DNA of 64,000 bases from Tomocerus qinae (taxonomy: Eukaryota; Arthropoda; Collembola; Entomobryomorpha; Tomoceridae). Made by a program: the position numbers and the translations under genes. Position 1 is the stretch's first letter. Every line of letters begins with the position of its first letter. The notes beneath the pieces are model-generated. The model ran no database searches. It was given only the letters and a program-made list of their open reading frames with translations, and had not been told where the DNA came from. Shown in pieces: positions 29,624 through 43,800 of this stretch. The stretch is taken from positions 8,432,001-8,496,000 of the forward strand of contig CM034548.1 in assembly GCA_020055645.1 (NCBI GenBank). Direction: 5' to 3'.

Positions 29624-32600
29624 ATAAACTTTGCAGCAATAAGCCCTAACTACGTACAACTTATTGTTGCCTCAGATTAGTTCTCTCTCCTTTCTTCTAA
29701 TATCCTTAACAACTATCCCAATTTAACTTTTTCCTCCACTCATCATAATGATGTTCCTCGGAATACAGCCAAAATACACACAAAAGACACTCTTATTCTT
29801 TCGTATGAAAAGAATCTCAGTTTACTTTACTCTATACACATGAATCATGCAAATACGCATCAACTACCTTACCAAATAAATAAAAGTTTACTTTTCATAA
29901 CGTATTACATAAAAGATACTACTTTACTTGTGGATGCTACAAAAGCACACAAACATAAAACTGCGATAACCATCGAACCTTTGGTACTATTCCAAATAAG
30001 TACCCCATTTACTAACAGATAATATTCACTTTATAAATATATGTTGAGTATCTGCCATTCAAAATACAAACACGGTTTTCCTTAACAATTTATCTTTCCT
30101 TGTAAAAATAAAGTTGTTCACAAAACTTTTTATTTTTTACTATTTGGTGCTTTTATACTCCATTATTTGCAACTGTTATGAATAATAAAGGTCATATCCA
30201 CAGTCAAGAGTCAAGGCTGAATTAAAGGTGACTTTAGGTTATTACGCCTCAAATTAAACCCTAAACCCCCCTTAATTCCATTTGAAACCAATTTCTTTAT
30301 AAAGTTGTACTTATACTGAGTTTTGCACAATTTCTGACTGCTTTATGTCTCAGAACTTCAATTAAATAATGATAGCGACCTGTACGGACTACAATAATGC
30401 ACTTCGCAATCTATTCAACTATTTATTCAGTAGAATGGGGTTAATTCTCTCAGTTGTGGTTTAACTTAATAAAGTTCTGCAAATGTGTTACATTGATTTT
30501 AGATATCATTGCGGTGGGAAATAAAGGGAATTCATCATATTTTGAGACTTATTTTAATAGAATTGCCGATAGGGAATGAAAAATGTGATGCCCAAGACAG
30601 AAAACCTTCTCTAGACAATTCTTTTAACATATCTACTCCAGACAGGTATACGCCGGTACATACGCAGTAGATGTTATACATTCTTATGTTTACCAACTTG
30701 AGATAAAAAGGGTTAAAAAGTTGGTAGCCGAAAAATATTACTGCAAGTATGCATAGCCAGTAGCCACATAATAATATGCACATTGGATTGGATATCTATT
30801 TAGCATGGAGCTAAAAGTAACCAACCATCAGACTTCTTTAGACATAAGGGAATTGAACGTCTTGGAATAGAAAAGTGCAATATTCATGAAAGGTTTTTGC
30901 ATATTTTATGGCTTGGACCCATTGGTTCTCCCCGCTCCTTCCACTAAACTCAAGTCCCTTTTTATATTATGTTCCTACAAGCAAAACTGAACCACTTTTA
31001 CGCTCGGCGGAGAACCATGAGTCACTACTTAACATTGTTAGCCTTTGTCTGCCTCTATTATCTTTCAATTTAATACTCCATTCTTCTAATTTCAAGTAAA
31101 CATTTCGTTGAGAGCAGAGTTCTTTCCAAAATATACATCTAGTAAAAATGCCGTATAAATTTTTCCTACACCGGGATGCAATATAGAATGTTCTTGAAAC
31201 AGCAAAGGAGGTGAAATACGATATCTTCTCCTGGCGCCTGGCGCTAGTTTCTTTAAAATGGGTATATTAAAATATTTCCAAACACTATTGTTTAGTATTT
31301 TTTCCTATTTGCATTTCATCGTACATATTTTCAACAATTATATTCGTAATGGAAGTTTAAAAGGTACAAAACCATAAAAACAGTATAAAATAATGTCAGA
31401 ACTACAAACGAATATTCTATTAAAAAAGTAATTTTGACTACGCATTTAGGAGTCAATTTAAGTTTAAGTTAATAACCTGAACTCTAAACTAAATTATTTT
31501 GGTAGGATGAAGATTTGTAAATTGTAGAGATGTCAATTTATTTTGTTGCTGTTAGGTTATCATTGAAATATGCCTTAGGTCCATCAAATTACTCAGCAAG
31601 TTTCTCATTCCGTTTATGTGGTGTAGAACTCTTTTGGGGTATATTACGAATAAATTACTATTCAACTTGCTCACCACTCCCACTTAACTTAACTCATACT
31701 CATAGTCATCGCTACTCCAATTTGTGTAAGCACTCCATTTTTCATACTTAGGTATGCAATTTAAGTTTTCACCTGAGATACCGAGAAACACCAAACTTCT
31801 CAGTATAGTATCCATTAGTCAATACTTTTCTCACGTTTCCCATTTTTATATTTATCTCTCTTCACTTATATCATAAAAAAATAAATAATCCTTCCATTTC
31901 AATAAGGTTTGGGCTAAAATACAAATTGAAATGTGCAAATTTTTGATCTAAAAAGTCTGTATCTGTATTTTTAATACAGATATTGTTGAATGCGGATTAA
32001 GGATTAATTTCTATTCCGGCAGATTTAAAATGTGCAAGTTTAACTGCAATACTCTTTTACTTAGTCATCGTTGAAGGCTGTAATCTTAAAAAATAAATGT
32101 GGACAACAAAAAATTGTTATTGATGCATAATTTTTTGTCTCTTAGGCCAAAGCAAACATCCGTATGTTAAGAATAATCGAGATTTCTGTGTAAGGCTAAG
32201 ATTTTAGTGTACACTGAATAGTTCCAGGTAATAGTAGGAGTAGGTAGTGTTATTTTTTCACCTAGAAACAATTTTACTGCATACATTTTGAAGTGTGACA
32301 ATAATGTGATGTATAGAACAATTGATAATTAAGGCATTAAGGCATTCAAATAAATATGCTTTGTAGTTATTGTTACAAAAAAATTCGCAGATTTATTCGC
32401 AAGTTGTGATAAACAATTATTACGGCAGCAATATAATAAGCTGTACATGGTAGTCATTTTTTGTAGCAATAATTCATCGTTGTAACTTCACGAAATAGCC
32501 TTCTGAAAAAGGGACATAAGTATTGAAAACCTTGCATTGTGAATCAACCATAAAAACTATCTAAATAATATGTTTACAACATGACAGCTGTAAGTAAATG

Positions 32601-34261
32601 CATTTTCATACCTCTTAATTAATGCCATAAAATACCTAACCATAGAGTTTCCATTTATTTCTATAAGTTTTCCGATGAATTGCATTTCCTTGCAGTAAGT
32701 AGCAACTAGCAACATTCACTTTGTGCACAGTTTAATCAAATGCACTTCTCTGCTTATACCATGCATTGGCGCATGCATTGTAAGTACTGAAAGTACTGCA
32801 TATAACATTAGACTTATAGAACATATATTTAGGTAAATGCCAACTTTAAGAAGCATTATAGTATTTCTTAATTGTTTTTATCTCGGGCAAATAGTAGATT
32901 AAAATTAGACAGCAAGTTAATGATTAGCAAATTACATTGACTAATGGATAATCTATGATTATTAAAAGAGAATGGAGATTGCAATGCCGAACAGAAGCCA
33001 AGGGCATAAAATTGGGTACTAATGGAGCACTCCTATCCTAACTACTGAGGAAGTAGCAGAATATAAAAGTACACCAACAGCTAACTTGATATTGAGCTGT
33101 GATTTCTACAGCCTTGAGTTTAAACTAATATTGACATAATATACCATGAATTTATTTGACTTTAAATATAGCATAACCATATTATACTACGTGTGTACAA
33201 AAATAATGGGCAATGTAGTAAGGTAGGTATATAGTATAATAACCACAAGATATTGGGGAAGACATTATTTAACGAGTTTTATATGTTATCGAGACAATGG
33301 CAATGACTTTATGAATGAAGAGTGTATCCTTGTAATTGTTCTATCGATGGATTGTTAATGCTTAAATGCCTACAGATACAATGTAAAGCACATTGCACCA
33401 CAAAATTTACTCTTACATCAACATGATAGATAGGCCATGTATAGCTTGTACATTAAATATCCGTTATCCGTCCGCTTGATAACATTAATCAATAGTTATT
33501 CCATGAAGTGCAAGCAGAAGTGTCACAATTCAATATATACTCAGCTCGAACACAGCCCTCCTTGGGTATATTATAATCTTATCACGTAGACAAATAAATA
33601 AGCATTTAAAGCTACATCAGGAAAAATTTATCGAATTTAAAATGATAATCTTTTTGTAAGTGATCCATTGTGTTGAGTGTAATAATGAGAAGTATATTAT
33701 AATTTAACAAGTAAAAATGTTTTAGTAATTTTAACGGGAAGCGTTTACAAAATGTTTTACTGTAAACTGCAGCTTAACCCTCAGCGACTACGTAGTAAAA
33801 AGAAAAACATTCAAAAAAGGTTTATTTAGTACACAGTTACACAAAAAGTGATTTGATAAATAAAGTTAACTACATGGGGACAGTTTTAGTCCGAACAAAC
33901 TTATTCCATTACCACTTGTCAAAGTATTTAGTGCTATTCGTAGTTTGGACTTGTGGCATTATAGAGTGACCAAATTCGGTGTCCAGTTTAGCAAAACGAG
34001 GAGTAACAATTTGGGAATCCTGCTGACAGCCAATTTAGTGCGGCTTGTGATTATAATGGGTTAAATTAAACTACAACTTTACAATGTACTATTTACTTTT
34101 GTGGTGAACATTGAGTAGGTATATACTGAATATTTCATTAGGGAAAATAGGATTCATTGCTTTAATCAGAAAGTCCTAATTGTTTGTCCCAATATGACAA
34201 AATATTTAGTCATTTTGGTCAATTGAGAACAATTTGTGCAACAAAATATTTCCCTATGTAT
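29624..34261. other. AT-rich intergenic region between the hAT element and TTC39
   Basis: No exon, RNA gene or structured repeat was recognised. A TTAACCC...GGGTTAA pair (33776 and about 34060) is too short to be called a transposon. Confidence 0.6.
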
Positions 34262-34815
34262 TAATTAATGTATGATGCATGAAAAAGTATTCACACGGAT
34301 AACCACGTGCTGCAAGTGATTAATTAATGTATTTTATTGTACTGACAGATTGTGATTGTGACTCCAGTGTTCCTGCTTCAATGAGTGGACGTCAAACGAT
34401 GAAATTGTGATAAATAGCATAGAGATAATCGTGCAAGTGCAGAGCGAGTGTGTTGATGCTAATTTACTACTCTACGCTTTTCGCAAGCCTGTTAAATGCA
34501 AGGAGACAGGAATTGTCTGATATGGTTGCTTTAATTATGAAGATTAGCTGATAAGTGTAGCCGACATTGAAACAAGGAACGGTTGCTTAATGAAACAGAA
34601 GATGAGCAAGACGTCGCATCGAGTCTAGTCATTCAACGAGCGTATACATTCAACTGTGAGCGGAAAGTACCTAAAAGCATCAAAGTACCTAGTGGAAAAT
34701 AGATTTTGTGTTGTGCAATTAACTTGAGACTTGCAATTAAAAGTGCAGTGCATTTCGGAGACAACTCAAGTGATTACCTGGAGGAAAAGAAGAAATAATT
34801 ATAGACAAGATAATC
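34262..34815 (+). promoter_or_regulatory. TTC39 upstream and leader region with E-box, repeated homeodomain-like motif and short uORF
   Basis: The transcription start is not visible, so the division between promoter and 5' UTR is a guess. A palindromic E-box CACGTG sits at 34304-34309. The string TTAATTAATGTA occurs twice, at about 34261 and 34320, roughly 60 bp apart on either side of the E-box; TAAT cores are typical homeodomain targets. A ten-codon upstream ORF, including its stop, occupies 34381-34410. It would lie in the leader if transcription begins before it. A TGA in frame with the main ATG lies at 34771-34773, 15 codons upstream. Confidence 0.35.
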
Positions 34816-37800
34816 ATGACAGACTCAGATGGGGATGATGAGGTACTTACCTATAATTAACTACAAAACTAATGTTAATACTCATAGTGGTCGACGTATC
34901 TATAGATAAGTATAAGTCCCACTTAACACTAATTGTACGAAAGTCGGGATTACTTCGACTATATACTTCTTCTATATATCTTAACAAAGGGATAGATCTT
35001 TACCATATTTAACAATGCAGAATGCGAATACCATAAGACATAGGCTATTCGAAATCGTCGAGCAACTCTAAATACAGACAAAGTAAAATCATTTGCCGAT
35101 TTAGAGAGAATTAGTTTTTGTGGAGGACTCCCATAATAATTATAGTTGAAATCTTCTCTCCAAAGTAGTAGTTTGCAGACAAGTATTTTCATTCAGCCTT
35201 TATAGCCATTGCAGACCATCAAATTTATATACCTATAAATAAGTGCAAAAAGTTAATATTTTAGGATGTCTGAAAGTTTTAAAAAGGTACAAAACGTTTA
35301 TAAAACCCCAACAATAGAGTAAAGCGATAAATATATCAGAGCGTTAACCATTCCTATGCTTCCCATTCTTCCTTGTTAAAAAGGGGCGTTGCAATGACGC
35401 CATAATTGCTTAAATTCTATTTTTAATAATCTGTGGTTACTCTCTTTTTATAAGTTTGTCAAACAAAACAAAAAAAGTCCCATTTTTACAGATACGCACC
35501 TATTTTAAAGGAAGCATAGAAGGTTTATAGAGTTCACTTTTTGTGTGGGTAGAATAATAGGACCTGACAGGATTGAATCTGTGTATCAAATTAGAGTCAC
35601 TTCAAGTAGTTTTAATGCCACTTCGCCCACATGCTAGCTTATTTCGATGGAAATGAAAAAATAATAGGCAAATAGGCAATAACTGATAAGAGTCGTTTCA
35701 AGTAGTTTCCTAAACTGTTTTTTATTTGAAATTTTCAGTGTTTTCAAGATGCCATGGAAGAACTTCCGAGGTAAGGAATGTTTTATAATGCCCTATTGTT
35801 AAACCAAAGCAGATGAAATACGCTTTTATTGGGTATCATCGACCCACTTATGGCTATATTACCCACTCATGCAAACTTAATATTACATTCCTATTTCCAT
35901 GAAATTGAAAAACTCGATTAGTAGGGCCCTTCAAATACAAGTTTATTACCATTAGTACATCTAAGTATACTCTTGATATTACTGCCCACCGCATTTACAT
36001 TCATGAGTTAATAATGTCGGCAAATAAAGATGTTAGGAAAAGTTCAAAGAGTAGATCGCCCGATTCTTCAATCATTTTCTCATTACTGTGTGGTAAATTA
36101 ACTGAAGTTTTTGATTATTTACATGGACTACTTAAGACCGGACCAGATGGATTTGGCTACTAGCGTGGATGAAGCAAAACTTGGCATGAGTTTATTCATG
36201 AACAATCATTTCGAAGAAGCGAGAGCTTTGATGAGACCATGGTAAGTACAAAGTGAACTCTGCTGATTTACATTAACTTTTGATAAAGGGAGGCAGACAT
36301 TTCAAAAATTGGTCCAAAATAAATGTCCTTAGAAGCCCATATTCAAACTTGTCTCTACATAACTTGTTTTAGCATTTTGAAATTATTTTCATGCAGCGCA
36401 ATAACATCTTTTATTGTATAAAATAATAAATAAATATAATTATGCAAGGTATGGGGCAATAATTATCTCCTAGTCTATAAAATTGTTTTCAGGTAGAACA
36501 ATAAGTGTACCTACGTAACTAAATATACAACAAAGTTTGGAGTTTGGGCTGAAGTAAGGCTGAGGGAAAATTTAAAAAAATAGAGCCATGAAATACACAG
36601 GGCAAACCAGGACTCGCTGTCGAGGGACCTAACCTAATTAAAACAATAACATTGATAGGTTACAATTTTCCCTCTGCCTTACTCGAGCCGGAGTTTGTTG
36701 CCTAAGAGCTTAATATGCAAGCACATACTTAATACAAATAAATATATTGCATTAAGCAGTAAACTCCACTACTCTATGGGTTAGCATCTTTCGAAATGAA
36801 ACCAAATTCAATAGCTGAAGGCCTAGTTGTACTATAAACTTGAACTTGTAAATTAGTTTCATATACTAAAGAGGATTTATATTGTAACGATTATTGGCGA
36901 TGTAGTAAGTAGTTATTTCGCAGATGTACGTTATTGTATCCTTGCCTTTTAGCAATTCAATTAACCAAATGAACGCTACTTTTTTCTACTTTGTCCTTAT
37001 TGGGCTAACATAATACTTTGGTTAATATTTTCTGCATAGTCTTATATTAATTAAGATAGCATGCTGACAATCTATTTAGAAAATTAAGCGTCAATTCCAA
37101 TAGATGGAAATTTAACATTCGTTTTGATGAAATTATTAGAAAATGCATAAAGGAAGTAAATATTTACTCAGATTTAAAAGAGCGAAATTTTTTGGGTAAA
37201 TTGCGATTTGACTACAACTGATTGCTGTGGGGAATATTTGTAAATTCCGACATTCATGCGGAAAATATATTTTGTAGTATAATATTGTGTATAATAAATT
37301 CCGAGCACATTGTACGGTTCTTCATGATATTATGATCGTATTTACAAGAGAAAGAACTGAGCGGGTATTTACTTATATAGGAATTTAATGTCAGTCGACA
37401 GTCGACGCAGTGAAATGAAAGTTAATTTGGTGTTTGTTTGTTCGTAGGGCTCGGGAAAGTACGTACCACGCACTGGGTCATGGAGTTTTTCAGTTCCTAG
37501 AAGCAGTGATGACTTTTGAACAGGTGAGTTGTGAGTGGAGATGAGATAGCATATAAATCGTAGGAGTGGGTTGAGCAGTGTGCATAGTTGGAGGAAATGT
37601 ATTTACAGTGGAATGCCATGTGAGTGCGAGTAAGTTGTAAAATGCATGAGGGAAGAATGTGAATTAATAAAGAGATGTTTTCTTTGAATTTGGGATAGCA
37701 ACATATCGAGGCAGCAGGAGAAGCTCTGGAGCAGTCGGTGGAAGTGTGTCATAGATTTCGGAAGAAGAGTTCCATGTACGAGTCACTAGGGAAAATTGTT

Positions 37801-40800
37801 AGGAGACCAAACTATGACGCTCTTCGTGAAGGTACGTACACAAAACGGTATTTGTGTCTTTTTGGCTTATTTTCACCTTTTCTCTCTGCGATGAATGCTC
37901 CACTGGTCAAACCAAAACCCAGACAACAATCTGAAATACTATCAACCAACGCAGACTTCGGATCCCGAAAATATGGGACACTACATCACTAATTAGAATC
38001 CTTTAGAAATATAAGACAAATTTTAAGTACATTTTTGATGATTAATTCGTTTTAGGTAGTTTTGAGCCTGAACTGGAGAGTTTCTGGTTTAACATTTTAA
38101 ACCGGTTAAATACTTAACGTATAATTAGTATCCGAACAAAAATACGATCATTCTGAAGCAGCTAATAAATTATTTCTAAATTGGCACTGATTTTCAGGCA
38201 CATTCCAAATGAGCTACCATAAAGTAGTACTAGCATACAATCAATTGGATGATTTCTATTCCACCTTTCATTTCAGTATATCCCGTATCTATTTCAGTAC
38301 ATAGAATAAAAATCGTAAAACGGAGTACATTTAACTTTATCCTGCAATCATCTTCGGATCCATTAATACTCATTCCATGTTTTATCACGATAGTCAAGCA
38401 CACAGATCTATTTAGTTTTTCTTTTACTTTAATGTAACTTAAGGCTGCCTCTGCAAATTTTCTGCTATACCACGTTATGGATAATATGTGAATATTATTT
38501 CCTAGCGCTGCCTGTTTTATTAAGGCGTCATAGATTTTAGCTTATTGGCTTTATTTCATGTATTTCAATTAGAGAATTTCCAACATCCAAACTTCTCACC
38601 GTGGGTAGGACTTAGGAAGTCAAAATTGGTCTCAAAAATCCAACAAAGACTTCTTTTTCCAAATGTTTATCTTTAAATATTTTAAAAACTGATCTGTACT
38701 ACGTGAGACGTGTAAAGTCCCTCTCCAAACCCCAAATTATGGTCAATTTGCTGCTTTTAATAATGACAATTTCAAATACTACAACTAACAGAGCCTTACA
38801 CTCAGTCGGTCAAGATTCGAGAACGGAAAACCCAAATCAGGCTATCTTTTGAGCCAAAGAATTTGAAGCAGAGCGTGTTAGCAGAGGCAGCCTTAACAAA
38901 CATGGAATAAAAATATGAGATACTACAGTTGAAGATTTTGAACAAATAACCTTTTCAAGGTTTCTAGTTCTAGAGAGTTTGTAAATACGAAGTACAAAGT
39001 TAATTATGATAGTTATGTCATGCAATATGGATACACTAAACTAAGTAAACATGGATCTGTCGTTCATAGCATTTATTAAATCTTTTAACTACTATAGACA
39101 AATACATGCTCCAGAAAACTGATAGACAGTATGGCAATGGACATCACTAATTGCTAAAACAGTTTCTAATGCCATTCTATATGCAAAGCGTGTCCTGTAT
39201 GTACCTAGAGTGCTGCTGTGATTAATTTATATATTTATACTTTGTGAGATAGAATAATCCTAAGGTGCACATAATGGTAAGTTTGCAATTTCAAAGATGG
39301 GTATGTGGCTCTAAAAAATTTGATTGGATGTAGTTAAATTTAGGAAGAAAAGAAAGTGGCTAATAATAATAACGATTGTATTTAAGTGAGAGTAGTATAT
39401 TCTATTGATTCGTATTCGTATGATTACTCTGTGGTGTTATTAAATCTTTGCGTGTTGTACTCCGCATTTTAAGTAAAAGGAAGTTTTTGGAAAGTTATCA
39501 GTAAATTGGTATCACAGAGTGTTTCCTGGCGGTGTTCGGAATAAGAAGGTTGGAGGGTCCTCTTTTGCATCTATCTAAGTGTATATGAAGCATATATGTT
39601 TGCTATGTGGTAATGCAATGAAATTCTGGGTAGAATAGAAGTTTGAGACCTTGGCCTGACATAAGCATTATGCCTTTCAGGAAAAAGTTGACTATGAATA
39701 CAGAGTTTCAAAGCAAATGAAATCCGGGATGAGAGTGAGTCGTTGGATGGAACTGTTGGAAGGAGGAGAAGAGTTAAGTTAAAGTTAAGAAGTAGCGAAA
39801 CGTATCTGCAGAATCCCCAGTGCAATAGTGCGATGCAACGCAGTCGGGAAGTGTACTCTAGCTAATGGAAATACAAATACCAAGACATTTCCCAGTCCCA
39901 GAGCAGAAGTAGATAATAAATAAATACAAATAGGTAGGACTATATGCAATAGAATACAAAGTTTATATTATTTCAGGGTATCAAATTATCTCCGTCGACT
40001 TCAGTCGATAAGACTGTCGGCTGACTGACTGAGTGAGCATTGCTCTCGAGCATTAAGAAGATGCCTCCTGTGTGCATTCAGATGTCAGCTTCGCAAATAA
40101 AAGTGCAACTCCACAACAGGAGTGGTCTCTTATGGTGTGTATATTTTAAGAATTTTGATTGTGATTTTTGATTGTTGTAGAGGAGATCCACGCGGAATTG
40201 TGCTATGCGGAATGTCTTCTTCTCAGAGCTGTTTTGACGTTTGTCGAGGATGAAAATCTCATTAGTTTTGTCAAAGGCGGACTCAAAATGCGATCATGCC
40301 TCAATGCCTACAAGTATGAAATCAAAGAGCCTGACAACTTCTCTCTTTCTCTCTCAGCTAATTGCTTTCCTGCCAATCTATTTCCCTGTAATATTTCCAA
40401 ATGATATCCTCTACCCCCTTATCATTCTCCCGGCTTAGCACAGCTTACTAAACCACTCGCTCCCGTTTTCTTTCATCATTCTACAAATATAAATTAATAC
40501 ACCTAAATACTCTCCAATTAAACACATGCGTCCCCAAAAATCCTCTTTACTAATTATCTCAACAAACTCACTAGAAAATTTACTTTACAAATTACTATTG
40601 CATTTTTCTACTTCCGTCCGTCCATAATAGTCTATTTACTAGCTTCAAAATTGTAAAATCGAAAGCTTACTTTCCATATCCTAAAAACTTATCGAAATCT
40701 ACTTACATTTTAAAAATTGAGTTTCCAATCTCGATTTAAGGAATAAGGAAAGAAATATAGAAGGATGAACTCCAAAATGTAAGAATTCTTACGAGTTTCT

Positions 40801-43800
40801 TATGCCCAAGTTTGAAAAATAAATTTTAGCGTCTACTAAGAAATTGTGATAAGATTTTCGACATTTCCATAACAGCATAAAAATGGATGAGAGTGGGATT
40901 GGGAGGCAGGTCAGAAATCTTTAGACAACCCTGCATTTTTCTACATATAATATTGCTTCGAAGTAGGATTTTGAGTGTATGGGTGATTATATATTATTGG
41001 AAGACGGTGTCCTTTGTGCACAGTACAATAAACAGTAGGTAAATATGCTGAGCAACACTATAGCACAATAGAATGAGACATGAAAAGACTAACTTTGTAA
41101 GGGTACATATTTACATGGCATAAATTGTACATTACATGCTTAGGAAGCATTTCCAAGAGACTCTACTGATTCAATATTATTACTATTTCAATCTCCTATA
41201 CTTACGTAGTTTTTTATGCTCTGTAATCTCTCAGCGTCAATTTGATATGTAGAGTAGGTTGCTCTTTTATCATATTCTACATCATTGTAAATATGTTGTG
41301 CTAGGTTTGCTAGAAGCTAACAGATGTAGGTTACTACATGTCTAGACAGGACTTACTAATACGGAGTCTATCCAAAATTTCAGATAATTTAATGGCTCAA
41401 ATTTAAATTCAATCTCTCTAATTTTTATGATTATAGTTAACAACAGCCTAACAGCGAATTGCACATCTATTTTACTTTCATACAACAAAGAGTTAATGAA
41501 TACTGAAAATAGTGATAATACATCGCTTCACTTCATTGATGTGTTTCAAATTATTACGTAAATGCAAACTTCCAGTATACTGTTTGATAATAGATTAGAA
41601 ATAATTGAAATATTCACAGCTGAAATTGAAAAATGAAAATAACTGTCAAGTCACATGTTTTAGTAAGATTTAATCAATTTCCGATTTCATTATTTTCAGC
41701 AGGGTTTTATCGTGGTTAGTGTCACATTTGGGTACTCATGTGTTATCCAATTAGTAAAATACAATAAAGTTGTAGAATAAGGAAGGTCTTATAGAGACTA
41801 TAGTTATTAAAGGTTATTTTCAATAGCACTTAAAGTATTACTTAACTATTATTCTTTTCATCTTTTGAAAGCGGTGTATCAAAGCAAGAGATGAAAGTAT
41901 TGGAGAGAGACTATGAAGAACCCTGTAGTAGTAAACTGATTCATTGTCTGCTGTATATAAATGTATAGAGTGGAAGACGGGAGTCTGATACACTGACAAT
42001 CTGTGCTTTCTCCACTTTCACTCATCCTTTCCGCAGAAGAAACATCACATCGCTGGTTGCACGGCTATTCTGCTTGAGAATGGCAGTCTCCTCCAATCTT
42101 CTCTGATACAATAAATGTTCCACTGACACTCTTATTGTTAGTTTCCTACTGTAAATAGTAGTATTTATATATTACGCTGTCATTCTGTGCCTCCGGATCC
42201 TAGCATGCAGTGTCTGCTTACTGACTATACATCAGTATCTTAAGCTTTCCCTGTCTTTTCTTTTATCCCTTTATTCTCTAAAAGTTTACTCCGACATAAA
42301 TGAGTAGTACAAAGGAATTTATGCGACTAATCGTAAGATCAAAACTGAGAATTTCTATTCGTTTGCACGTTCTGACCCAATTTACTGAAATTGCATCTCG
42401 TGCCTGTCTGTCTGTTAGAAATGATCGAAGCTCATTTTAGAAAGAAAACCCTAAATCTCCCTTTAATAATCCCATAATCATTTACATCCAAATTTCTCTA
42501 GTCATGTTGGGATTATAAATTACATTATTATCCTTCCTCTCAAATTGTACCAAATTGTACTTCTAATAATACTCTTTCTCCTAATGCCTTATCCTAAACA
42601 TCAAATTTTAGAAAATGCTTTCAACATTTCCTAATAATATTGCTTTTCTAAAAGCTTAGACAATATAGTAAATACCTACTGCGTAAAATGACATCAATTT
42701 GTGATCTATTTGTATGCATTATGTCTCTGAATCTCAAATCGGTATATTTTGAACTATTTATAGAAAAGTCTTCTAAGGGAATATAGTATTTACATTTAGC
42801 AAACTTTAATATTATTAGTGTTTATGTACTTACTTCCCATATATGACAGACTAAGGCTTATCTTTCTTTAAACATAATATTCCTATCAACCTTATTCGTC
42901 TATCCTGAAAACAAAAATAAATATGATAATTATTAGACACTATTATTAGTATTATCCTCCCTGCCTCAACAGATAGATAGTCTAGCATCAAAATAGAATC
43001 CGTACAGCGTTTGGACTTCTAATTCTAACTGAATAGGGTCGACTGTTCATTTCCCTTTCCTTGCTCGTTGATCGATATTAATCTATAGACGGAGTGAGAA
43101 TGTATTTTAATCTCTTGCCTATTTCTCCCTATAATTTTAATGTAGCCACGCTATTCTAGGGATGCTTCCACACATTCTGCTGTTATGTTATATATTTACA
43201 TTTAGAATTAAGGTACCATATTTAGATTACATCGGAAATTACTTAGGTAAGACTAGTGAATTTCGTTCTACTATATAGTAACATTTCATCAATAACGCTA
43301 AATTTAAATTGGAAACGTGCTAACACAAATACTATACAGACAGCATTAGTGTAGAAACGGAAATTAGTTTGACATTGACAGAGTCTAATAAGCCTCCAAA
43401 AATCCATTTTAAGGCTAACAATCGTTTTGATTTACAGAGAATGTTGGAGTATTCTCAAACATCGAAATTGGGACGATAGTAAACACAAAAGTCATTTCGA
43501 AAGCGGAGTTCGCATGGGAGTTGGCGCCTACAATTTGGTAATTTGCCGTCCTTTTCATTAGCCTTTTGTGTGTGAAAAATATTTAAAAAATCTTTAATTT
43601 TAAAAATAAATTGCCTTGACAGATGATTTCGATGCTTCCCGCACGAATCATGAAATTATTGGAATTCATTGGGTTTTCCGGAAATCGGGTAAGATTTTTT
43701 TGCTAGCAAAATATTTTATGGTGAAATTGCAGTATCTTACGTTTTGGAACATTTTGCATGAATCTTTTTATTGTAATTTATAATATAACGAAGCATACGT

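Noticed and set aside
33776..34060. TTAACCC...GGGTTAA pair considered as a piggyBac-type element
   Set aside because: Terminal identity beyond TTAA is only three bases.
41700..41937. CAGGGTT...AACCCTG pair considered as hAT ends
   Set aside because: The flanking 8-mers (ATTTTCAG and TAGTAGTA) do not match, and the termini agree for only seven bases.
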